NCBI GenBank assembly: GCA_020310875.1
Contig: CM035444.1
Span: 114,029,295 to 114,093,294 of the forward strand
From: Ceratopteris richardii
Lineage: Eukaryota > Streptophyta > Polypodiopsida > Polypodiales > Pteridaceae
Direction of reading: 5' to 3'
DNA: 64,000 bases
A program made the position numbers and the translations under genes. The notes beneath the pieces are model-generated. The model was not told where the DNA came from and searched no databases. It worked only from the letters and a program-made list of their open reading frames with translations. Shown piece after piece: positions 46,659 through 56,700 of the stretch (within the stretch, counting starts at the first letter, position 1; every line of letters begins with the position of its first letter).

Positions 46659-49600
46659 CCCCCCCCACTCTCGCGTCTGTCGCCCCTGACAGACCCTTGT
46701 CTAGCTGTTTTCTGGACGTAGTATTGTACCACATCGGCGGCGAGGTGGTGTTCTTCTAACCTGAGTCCCCTTGCTAGATCTGTCAGCAATGCATCCCAAT
46801 TGACTGGCCCTGGGACATCTGGATGTGGCACCCGTAACTGCTCTGAGTGAATGGTTCGCTCCACAGCAAATAAATGGAGGAGATGTGAGGGTCTGGGTAC
46901 AAATATTTCTGAGTGGTATTCCCAGAACCCTGTTATGAACATCTCTTCGAATGTTTGTTTAAAGCAGGCTGGGAGGTATTTTATTCGGGCGTGCCAAGCG
47001 TATATCACCTCTATGGAAGGAGTGGTGCTCATGTCATAAACTAAATCTTGGTTCCCTGTAAGGAATCCGACGCCTGAGAAGTGTGGGTCCTTGATATTCT
47101 TGAATGTCCTGAATGTAATAAGCATTAACTCAAAAATTTTCATGCACATCTGGGCCATTACATCAGGGGTATTCTTTAATCGGATGCTCCAGTGCCGTAT
47201 AGTGGAGATCATGTAATTGACGGTGGGAGGCCCTTGAGGGGGTGCTAGATAGACGTAGTTTAACCATTTGGCGCATCCCTTGATATTCTTGACTGCAATG
47301 GTAAACTCTGGCCATGTACGTCTGCGGAGCACAGGAACATAACAAGGGTTATATTTAATAAAAAGAGGCATATTCGTCCAGGTGCGAACCATCTCCGGAT
47401 AGGTTTCGAGGAGTCGGATCCTCCAAGTGGGTTGATGAATGGATCCTTTTTTAGCACTCTCTGGGATGTCATCTGGCCCAAATTGTGTAGCAAACGTTGG
47501 AGGTTTGCCACATCTATGTTGGATCTCTGCATTGTAGTCCGCCAGAAGTATACAATATGGCACGTATTGATCATCATTGGTTCCGATCCATCTATGGTGG
47601 GACATGCTGCGGAAGTATTCTGATTTAATAATAGTGTCCTCGATCTTTGCCATAGATTGGATTTGAACTGCCACTCGATCTTCGTGAGTTGATGCCGTTT
47701 TCTCTAGTGTTTGGAGCCACTCAGGTACTTCGATTTCTAGCGTATCCATTCCTTCTGCGGTTTGCTCACCACCTGGCATTGGCATAGGAACGTAAGGTTC
47801 CTCATATGTCTCATCTACCTCGATGGGTACCAAATCCTCGGGCTCTGGTTCGACAACTGGAGAGGGTTGCCTTTCATGTGTGAGTAATCTTGCCTGTAAT
47901 TCGGCCACCTGCTCTTTCAATGCCTTGACTTCCTCTGAAGTCGTGGTCGTTTCTGTGACTTTGGGTGCTGTCTGTTGCGCTTGGAGTTGATTGCGCAGCG
48001 CATCCCGTTCCCTTTCCAAGTCATCATGAGCTTCTAATAGATCTGCATAGCTGTCCAAGATGGTCTTCATTGTCTCTGAGGGCACAGCTTTAAACTGCTC
48101 TGGATCAATTTCGTGTGGAGAGCCTTCCATTGAAGCTTCTAGATTTGCTTCATTTTGCTGCTGCAATCTCTTGTTTTCCTCAAGGGCGGCCGCCATGTGT
48201 TTTCTGAGAAGTGCCAGGTTACGCCGGACTTTGAGATTATCGGCTTGGTATACCTCGAGCAAAGCTTCTAGTTGTTTGGCACCTGATTCTGTTGATGGTT
48301 GGGGTGCCGCCAATAATGTTTGGTGAGCTTGCTCAAGCGTCGTGTAACGTTGATTCAGTTCTGCATTTTCTGTGTGTAGAATGTGAAACTGTCTTTGTAA
48401 GTTTTGATGGTGCGTTTCCAGTTGCTTATATCGGTTGTCCAAAGCTTTGTACTCATGCTGGAGCTGGTATACACATTGGTTTAATGCAAAAAATATGTTA
48501 TTTACATTAAATAATGCTGGGAAAGGTGAAGATGCAGGGGGAATGGGGGCGGGAATGGGAGAGGTGGATGCTGTGGATGTAAGTGGAGATGTGGGTGGAG
48601 GGGGTATGGGTGATGAAGGTGGCATGGGGGGAGGGAGCGGTGCTGTGGCAGGTGATGTTTCCATCGTGTCAACTGTTTGAGTGACTGTGTAGATGGGAAT
48701 CGTTGGTGGAGTGGATGTGACATCGGTGAACAGGGTGGTGAAGGTGGGCATGGTGACTCCCCCGAATTGGATTCCCGGGGAGAGTGGGATGCCCATGACA
48801 ACGGTAGTGGTAGTGGATGTGGTAGTGTCAGTGTCCTGTGGTGGAGTGAATTGTGTAGTGTGAGGTGGGGATGGGGGTGACAACGGTGCTTCCTGATATT
48901 CTTCTGCTTGCGCTGCCTCGCCTGGTGCTGATGTATTGATGTGAATTTGCTTCCCGGACCTCCTGGGACGAACGGGAACTCTTTTTTCAAACCTGTGGAT
49001 GTAGGCCATTGCCTCATGAATGGCTTCGTCCAGTCCGACAGCGTCGGCATGAAGGTTCATGGACTCAATGAACAACTCGTCCACACCTTCCTCCGCTAGC
49101 AAGTCGTTCATGAGTCTTTTGCCCTGTTCTAGAGACATCTTATGCTGTTCCTGAACCAGCCGCATGGTTCGATATAGTCTCTTGATTTGTGCCGAATATG
49201 CTGGGGCACTTGCTAACTCGGAGAGTTCGTCATATTCTTGATGTTGTTCTTCGTCGGCTTCTTCTTCGTCTCCTCCTGCCTCTTGTTCATCTACATCGAC
49301 TTCTACAACTTGGGGTTGGGTGGGGGCCGATGTTGTTTTGGGTTGTGGTTCCTGAGCTCTCGCTGCTTCCGCTTCGAGGTTAGAGTCATATATTAATCTG
49401 GCAATTTCTTCATCCGTGAGGTCCTCAAGAGTAAATCCCTGCGGGAATTCCAAATCGGATGGAATGGGTGGAAACACCAGATTAGGCCCCTCCGTGCTTG
49501 GTCGTGGTAGCCGGATTGTGAATGGCCTAACTCGTCGTGTCTGGGGAGGGGTGATTTCTGGTGTAGCGGTAGCTCCCCTTGGTTGGGCACAGGGTAGTTG

Positions 49601-50626
49601 GACTCCCCCCCTCATCTTCTTTGATGGGGGACCTGCTGCTGATAGTCTTCTTTGGAATTCTTGGACTCGGGACCATACGAGTGCCCGCTGAACAGGCACA
49701 TCATAAGCCAAGCATCTGTAAATTATTCTGGTCAAAGCACAACACCCGTGGAGCACATTCTTCTGTTTCTTGTTCCACCTTTGATGTGCTAGGTGGATCT
49801 GGTCTATGATCCAGTGTGGCACATTGATGGGCAGGCTTTCGGTTTCTGCTAAATATAAACTGAACCATATTTTTTTCGGGGGCATTGTGAATCGTTCTTG
49901 GGCGGGAAACGCAAAGTGTTGCATGATGGTTCGCAGGTGAAGCGCAATGGTAGGTGTCATGGCTACCATATCCTTCAACTTATTCAGATCCTTGTGCTTC
50001 ATTCGACCTGGGACCATGGTTTCCTTTTCTGTGGGGATGTGCATGCCATACATAGCCAACGCTTCCCTTACCAGATTGAGGGTCAACTTGAATCTTTTGA
50101 GCTCATTACCCGGCAGCAGTGATGGCAACACAAAGGTGCTGTCGCCGCCCTTGACTCTGCTTGGCGTGATTGTACTGATCAGATATGAACATCGTAAAAA
50201 ATCCGGCTTTGGTATGTGGGTCCTGAAATAACTTTCCACACCTGCTTTGACCCAAACTGATCTCATGACTTCAGCATTTTGGTAGCTTTCAAATTCGCGT
50301 GTGAAAAAGTGGTATCGACCCCATTTGCCATTGAACTCCAATTCTGCTTCCCAGAAGTAGGTTCCATCGCCCAGTGGTCCAGCAACATCACTGAACCAAT
50401 GCGCATGCTTACCTACTTGAGAAGTGTGTCCTTGAGGAGGATCCTGGATGGGGAGCACATGCACTTCTTGAAGCTCTTGCGGTCTTGCAGTGAGACGTGG
50501 CTCAAGGAGAAGTGTTTCTATGTCCACGATTTGGGGACCAGATCCGGCTTGAGAGCTGGTACCTGCTTCTGCCATGGCCCTGTTTGCGGATTGGTTCTGT
50601 GAGAATATAGAACCAAGTGTTAACAT
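46523..50626 (-). CDS. E17 ORF3, 1,367-codon protein of unknown function in env position
   Basis: The ATG at 50626 opens the frame, but the conserved start is more likely the ATG at 50575 (MAEAGTSSQAG), which matches G1. Residues 75-335 form a globular region (HWFSDVAGPLGDGTYFWEAE, TMPPKKIWFSLYLAE); 340-470 are Pro- and acid-rich; 475-550 helical; 560-700 Pro/Thr/Ser-rich; 715-920 a long coiled coil; 985-1305 a second globular region (PTVNYMISTIRHWSIRLK, HLLHLFAVERTIH); 1306-1367 a basic Arg/Ser tail with repeated RRES/RRDST words. There is no signal peptide, membrane span or fusion-like segment, so it is not a typical envelope protein. It lies 155 bases after pol and could be made from a spliced RNA. 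A particle, transport or plant-factor-binding role is possible but unproven. Confidence 0.88.
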   Translation of the reverse strand: MLTLGSIFSQNQSANRAMAEAGTSSQAGSGPQIVDIETLLLEPRLTARPQELQEVHVLPIQDPPQGHTSQVGKHAHWFSDVAGPLGDGTYFWEAELEFNGKWGRYHFFTREFESYQNAEVMRSVWVKAGVESYFRTHIPKPDFLRCSYLISTITPSRVKGGDSTFVLPSLLPGNELKRFKLTLNLVREALAMYGMHIPTEKETMVPGRMKHKDLNKLKDMVAMTPTIALHLRTIMQHFAFPAQERFTMPPKKIWFSLYLAETESLPINVPHWIIDQIHLAHQRWNKKQKNVLHGCCALTRIIYRCLAYDVPVQRALVWSRVQEFQRRLSAAGPPSKKMRGGVQLPCAQPRGATATPEITPPQTRRVRPFTIRLPRPSTEGPNLVFPPIPSDLEFPQGFTLEDLTDEEIARLIYDSNLEAEAARAQEPQPKTTSAPTQPQVVEVDVDEQEAGGDEEEADEEQHQEYDELSELASAPAYSAQIKRLYRTMRLVQEQHKMSLEQGKRLMNDLLAEEGVDELFIESMNLHADAVGLDEAIHEAMAYIHRFEKRVPVRPRRSGKQIHINTSAPGEAAQAEEYQEAPLSPPSPPHTTQFTPPQDTDTTTSTTTTVVMGIPLSPGIQFGGVTMPTFTTLFTDVTSTPPTIPIYTVTQTVDTMETSPATAPLPPPMPPSSPIPPPPTSPLTSTASTSPIPAPIPPASSPFPALFNVNNIFFALNQCVYQLQHEYKALDNRYKQLETHHQNLQRQFHILHTENAELNQRYTTLEQAHQTLLAAPQPSTESGAKQLEALLEVYQADNLKVRRNLALLRKHMAAALEENKRLQQQNEANLEASMEGSPHEIDPEQFKAVPSETMKTILDSYADLLEAHDDLERERDALRNQLQAQQTAPKVTETTTTSEEVKALKEQVAELQARLLTHERQPSPVVEPEPEDLVPIEVDETYEEPYVPMPMPGGEQTAEGMDTLEIEVPEWLQTLEKTASTHEDRVAVQIQSMAKIEDTIIKSEYFRSMSHHRWIGTNDDQYVPYCILLADYNAEIQHRCGKPPTFATQFGPDDIPESAKKGSIHQPTWRIRLLETYPEMVRTWTNMPLFIKYNPCYVPVLRRRTWPEFTIAVKNIKGCAKWLNYVYLAPPQGPPTVNYMISTIRHWSIRLKNTPDVMAQMCMKIFELMLITFRTFKNIKDPHFSGVGFLTGNQDLVYDMSTTPSIEVIYAWHARIKYLPACFKQTFEEMFITGFWEYHSEIFVPRPSHLLHLFAVERTIHSEQLRVPHPDVPGPVNWDALLTDLARGLRLEEHHLAADVVQYYVQKTARQGSVRGDRRESGGGVGSSLGTSGSTRRESQRRESERRDSTSERRDSTSKQGSQRRSGK
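46659..46676 (-). other. polypurine tract of E17
   Basis: The minus strand reads CGCGAGAGTGGGGGGGG directly before the LTR. The run of eight G is two longer than in G1, which shifts the ORF3 frame across the LTR border. Confidence 0.88.
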
Positions 50627-50673
50627 TGTAATGGACCAAATAAATCCGTTGTTGTCCCCGTTACAACATTAAC
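50594..50673 (-). promoter_or_regulatory. hairpin and splice-acceptor-like site at the ORF3 5' end
   Basis: Arms 50619-50634 (GTTAACATTGTAATGG) and 50658-50673 (CCGTTACAACATTAAC) pair at 13 or more of 16 positions with a 23-base loop. The ATG at 50626 is inside one arm. Downstream comes TATTCTCACAG/AACC (AG at 50598-50597), a good plant 3' splice site, followed 22 bases later by the conserved ATG at 50575. The same set occurs in G1 at 11756-11830. Confidence 0.55.
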
Positions 50674-50781
50674 ATAAGGTAGAGGGTGAGTTAGTGGTTA
50701 GTAAGTGTATGAAGACAGTGTGTGTAGTTAGTGATTGTGTTGTCCTAGGAAACTATTGCAGTTAGTAAGTGGGTTATGAAT

Positions 50782-53700
50782 TTACACATTGGGGTCGGGG
50801 GGTTTATTACAGGCCCTAGGCTGCCAAATGCAGTGAATGGGCTTTGCCTTCGGTTTCGGAGAGTCTCTACGGAGCCTTCTCGGTGTCGTGGTTTGCAGAT
50901 GAGGCCTTTTTGGGACCCATTTACAATTGATTACATGTACGCTCTTGGGTTTTGGTGTGTACATGAGTGTCGAGAACGAGTGAAATCTGGCAGTATGCGT
51001 CGCTGCGTGATGCTGTTTAAGTTGTGGCCTCAGCGTAGCTACTTGTGCCATCAAGCAAGCCTTAGGCACCCAAATTTGTCTTGATTGTGGGCTTGCCTTC
51101 ATCGACTTCTTGGGCACCCAAATAGATTTTACTTTAGCAGAAGAATTTCTGAAAGACTCCTTATTAGCGTTGCGTTGTTGGTCACTAATAAGAGGCTTTG
51201 CCCCTGTAGTTGACGGTGGTGCAACTGGTCGTTCGCCTTTCCGCACCCATACCTGATCTATTTGCTGGGCTGTTCTGCTGCGCAGGTACTTTTGATCTCT
51301 GACATAGGTAGTACCCTGCTTCTTCTGCCTTTGATCCACCTTGGGTTGCTGCCTCTTTCTAGCCTTTGGAAAAGAAGGGAGTTCCTTTGCATTCCTGACT
51401 CCTTTTTTGCGAATATCATTCCTCTGCAACACATAGTTTTGGACAAGAACAGCATGGTCATCTTCATGTGTACCCCTGGAAGGACCAGGGGTCTGTGCCT
51501 TTCCTAGTTCCTTGAGTGCTCGATTGTCTAATTCTACTGTAACTCGACTATGATTGACCCAAACCTGGAGAAGTCCACTTCTTAGGTTTAGATTGACTGC
51601 TTGGTCATAAATCCAATCTTGACCCAGGACAAGAGGCTCAGTAAGATCCTCATCCTGACACACTAGTACTTTAACTGTCATTGCTTCATCATGAATGTAG
51701 AGGGGAAGTTCCACCTCGCCCATGCAAGGGGTTTCCACTCCTCCCAATCCTATGAGGTATGCTTCCACAAGTTGGACAGTTAACTGTAACTTGTGACAGT
51801 AAGACATTCTAACAGCACTAGTGGCTGCACCTGAGTCAATCAAGGCTCTTACAGTCCTTGCACTTTTTCCTTGTCCGATATCTAGGGTTACGAAAGGACG
51901 TCGATCAGTTATCCTAGGTGAGCTGGTTCCTGCGACTTCACACATTGCCACGTGATATCCTTGATCTGCATAGTCATTTGTCCTAGGCTGCTCTCTGCCT
52001 TGCCTACGTAATTTCATCCTTCTAATGCGTTCTAAAGCTTCTGCCTGAGCTTCTTCTCGCACTCGCTTTTCTTCCTCTTTGCGTTTCTTAGCAGTATTGA
52101 GTCGGCTAAGCATTTCTTCTGTGAGGGGTTCCTGGTACAACTTGACTCTGCAACCGCTAATATAATTTGGGAGAACATCACCCTCTAATGTGGCCAATTG
52201 TACCGCTCCGCTTGTGGAGATCCTATTGATGATCATAGGTCCGTAGCCTCTCTTTTCTAGCTTCCTCGCGTGTTGTTTGAGTGTATAGACCAAGACTAGA
52301 TCTCCTGCTTTCAGGCCTTTATCCTTCACATGGGCATCGAAATATGCCTTCTGTCTCTTCTTGGCGGCATATATTCCCGCAGCGGCTCTTAGTCTTGTTT
52401 CCCCTAATCGTTCAAGGTCAAAGATCCTAGAGGAGAGTTCGTGACCTGTCCATTCGTGTTCTTGTGCTACTCTCAATGTAGGGATTAGGAAGTCCAAGGG
52501 TAGTACAGCGTTTTGGCCGAATACCATCTGGAAGGGGGTGGCTTGGAGTACCGTTTTGTAGGCAACTCGGTATGCCCAAACAGCATGGTGTAGCTGTTTG
52601 TCCCAATCAGAGCGTTTAGTGTTCACTAGTTTCGTCAATAAATTGCATAAAATCTTATTAGTGCTCTCAGCTTGTCCATTAGCTTGAGGGTGATAAGGAG
52701 CAGACTTCTTGTGTATTACCAAGAATTCTTGGAGTAGATTTTCAATAACTTCATTCAAGAAATGAGTACCTCTATCACTTACGAGCTCTATAGGTAGTCC
52801 ATATCTCGTGAATACATTCTCAAACAAGAATTTGGCAGTAGTTTGAGCATCGTTCTTGGTTGTAGCCTTTACCTCTACCCACTTGGTGAGATAATCTGTT
52901 GCAACAATGATGTATTCCGCATGAGAACCTTTTGCTGGGGGATTAATAGGACCTACGAAGTCTATTCCCCACTTAGAGAATGCACGTCCACCCATCATAG
53001 GTTTCAGTGGCATCTCATCTTTGCGTATAGGATACTGAGTCCTCTGACATACATCACACCGTTTCACATAGGTATGTGCATCCATGTGAAGGGTAGGCCA
53101 CCAGAAGCCCGCAAATAGTATCGCTTTGATCACCCGATCTGGTCCAAAGTGTCCTCCTGCTACACCTTGGTGAGCAGTTTCTAAGATCTTAAGATATTCA
53201 CTCTCATGGACACATAATCTCAGGTAACCATCTTTACCGCGCTTATATAGATTACCACCTATGAGTGAATAGTCCTGGGCTTCTTGTTCCAAACTCCTCT
53301 TTCTAGCTAGAGTCATGTCTGGAGGGAATGTGTTTGTCCTCAGGAATGATACTAGTGGTTCGCTCCAATCTGGCACAATGGATACTTGATAGAGAGTGGC
53401 ATGTTCCACAGGTGGTTTAGTGCAACAGATTGGGCATTCTTTGCACAACTTTTGGACATCCGCTTCCATAGTTGGCCAGTGCACTCCGAATCTCTTTAGA
53501 GTTTGCAATGTTCGTTGCTTCGAATGGTGTTGCTCTAACGCACCTACATGTGCTAATTGCAACCATTTAGCGTACTCATCCTCTTCTACGCAACAAGCCA
53601 AGATCCCTTGATCTGTGTGCTTGTACATGCTGCCTGCCATGATATGGTACTTTTGGGCTTTTACGATCTCTCTATTCCGTGTGTTCACCCCTGGATGATT

Positions 53701-56700
53701 AGGCCCGTATGTCAATACTGGTACTATTGGCTTGGCCCACTGCGGCACCACTTCCAAATTAAACAAGTAAGCGTCAGGAAGGTCATCTGGCACTCCTTGT
53801 GGGGCTTCTCCCGATGTGAGCCTAGAGAGATGATCTGCTCTCAAATGAGTCCTTCCTTTTCTTACCACAACCTCGAAGTCGTATTCCATTAGCAAGAGAA
53901 ACCATCTCACTAATCTTCCTGTATTGCATGGCTTGTTTACTAAGTACAACAATGCCTGATGGTCCGTAAAAAATTTAAACTTATTTGCAAGCAAATAGTG
54001 CCTAAATTTCTTGACGGCATATACCATGCCTAATCCTTCGCGCTCTGTTGTGGTGTAATTCCGTTCAGCCGCATTCAATTGTCTGCTGGCGTAGGCAATT
54101 GGAAGATCCATATTGCCTTCACTAGTAGGTTGTGCAAGTACACATCCAATAGCGTAATTGGATGCATCCACATGAACATGGAATGGCTTATTCCAATCTG
54201 GTGTGGTCAAGATTGGTGCTGAACATAATCTTCGTTTAAGTTCTTGGAAGGAATTCTCACATTCATCTGTCCACTCAAAGTTTGTCAAGAGTCCGTACAT
54301 GGGCTTTGCGATGACAGCATACATGTGGATGAAACGTCGGTAATACCCACAATGCCCCATGAAAGCTTGTACTTCCTTGACATTCTTTGGCCTAGGTAGC
54401 TCTGCTATGGCTCGCACTTTCTCTTCGTCAGTAGATATGCCATTCTTTGACACTATGTGTCCTAGAATCTTGCCTTGCCTGACCATAAAAACGCACTTTT
54501 CTGGGTTCAGGCAGACTTGGTACTCTCTACATTTGTCAAAGATTTGCCTGAGTTCCGGAATATGGGTTTGTCTAACATTGGAATGAGCGCAAAGGTCATC
54601 AACATAGACTTCTAAACTCTTCCTCAGGAACTCCTTAAACACATGGCACATCAGCCTCTGGAAGGTAGCTGGTGCATTGGTAAGCCCAAATGGCATTACT
54701 CTAAAAGCAAAAATGCCCCATTCTGTGGCAAAGGCTGTCTTATGCTGATCCTCTGGAGCTATGGCTACTTGATTGTAGCCCGAAAATCCATCAAGGAAGC
54801 TGTACACTTCCTTGCCTGCCACTCTTTCAAAGAGATGCTCTGTGATGGGAAGCGGATAGTTATCTCGAATCGTGGCGGCATTAACCTTTTTCAAGTTAAT
54901 GCACACACGCAGCTTGCCATTCTTCTTGGGCACCACTACGATGGGGGATACCCATTCGGTGTGCTCAATTTCGTAGATAAATCCAGCTTCAACCAATCTA
55001 TCTATCTCTTCCTTGATCTTAGCAGCATAGTTATCGTTATATGTATAAGGCTTTTGCTTAGAGGGTTTAGCATCTGAGGTCATGGGAATGGTGTGTGAGC
55101 ATATCTCAGGGTCAACACCTTTCAAATCCTTGTAACTCCAAGCGAATACATCTCTGTATTCTCTTAGCAAGGCAATCAACTCATGCTCTTCTTCTTCTGT
55201 CAGATCATGACCTATGTACGTGCATCTCTCCTCTCCTTCTTCTATGGCCACTACTATTTTCTTGGTAGTTTCTTTGTTATCATAGGCCTCTCCTGATTGT
55301 GCTTCTCGTTTAGGCATTCTTATCATGACTCTCCTGTCATCTATCTCATACTTCTTAAAATTTTCGGGGACCTCAAACAAAGATTCTTCCTCTTCTGGTG
55401 AGGCTTCTCTCTTTTTTCGTTTCTTTCCTTCTTCCTTCGGGCTCACATGTGTTGCTATTCTTACGTCATTTGTCAGCTCACCATGCCTCTGGGTTTGAAA
55501 TTCTACCTCATGGAAGTATTCTTCATCTGATGCAAATGGTGGGTCCATAATGATTGACTCTAGATCGGAGTCACTTGCATCCTCAAATGCATCAGGGTTA
55601 GGTTCGCATTCTTCTAACACTGCCTCTCCCATGATTGGCTCTATGGAGAAGACTGAAATATCATAGCCATCCTCATCACAGTGAGGTGTCCATTGTTCTT
55701 CATTGATGGCTATGTCCATTGTTGCTAAGATTTCTGCCCAACCGTGAGGTTCAAATTCTTCGTCTGGAAAAACTACAGGTGCATAGGCTGGGTCTTGGAT
55801 TGATCTATGGTTTTCTTTCGCACCTACCTCTCTGGCTTTCTCTCTCTTCTCTTCTTCTACTGCTACCTTGCACATCCATAGGTGAGTATCTTCATGCATC
55901 CATGAGGATCCAGATTCTATGGAATGCACAGATTCCGTATCATCTTTGGCTCTATGGATGGGATTCCACTGGATAGGAGGGACATCTCTATGAGAATAGT
56001 CCTTGAGATTGACTTTGGTGGTAACACCTAAGTGCTGCAGGTACAAAGAATTGGTGCCCCAATCCTGTACCACTTGCAACTGTCGCATGAATGGTCTTCC
56101 CAAAATCATCTCATAGGCATGATTTTTGCTGAAGTCACATATGGCAAAGGTATGTTCAAACTCGACACCACAAGTGGTGAGAGTTATTCCTTCTAGCAAT
56201 CCTAGGGGTCTCTCTATGTGACCATCTGCCATTTGCAATTTCATTCTCGTCGGCCTGAGTGCTGGCTTGCCCCAACGCTTCCATAAGGAAGTGGTGGCAA
56301 TTGCAACTCCTGCACCTGAGTCCAAAATTGCCTTCGTGGTGTAGTCTTGGTAGGTAATGGGAAGGTAGGTGTTCCCTTCTTCACCTTCACACATATCTCC
56401 TATCTTATCCAAGGGAATTTCTGGCACTGTCCTATGAGATCCTACTCGGGAATGAGGTTTTGCAACTTCAGTTACTCGACTGGCTGCATATTTCCCCGCG
56501 TTTGGTCTATCCTCAGGCATTTCTTTCAAAGGGAGATTGCGCTGCACCTTGGTGTTCGTTACTACCTCCGTGTTCCTTGGTATGACTGAGTCGTCGTTCC
56601 TTACCATGACTGTGGGTGCTCTCATACACGTGGATTTTGCTTCCCATGGGCCTGTGAAGTGGGGTAACTCTTGTATGGAATTAGATTCAAAGTCCAATCT

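Noticed and set aside
48060..49050. Several open frames antisense to or overlapping ORF3
   Set aside because: They are shadows of the compositionally biased Pro/Thr and coiled-coil coding region of ORF3.
46523..50626. Retroviral-type envelope protein
   Set aside because: The ORF is in the env position but no signal peptide, transmembrane segment or fusion-like stretch can be seen.
50782..52200. Chromodomain after the integrase
   Set aside because: The region after the GPY-like part leads into a retropepsin-like domain; no chromodomain aromatic pattern was found.
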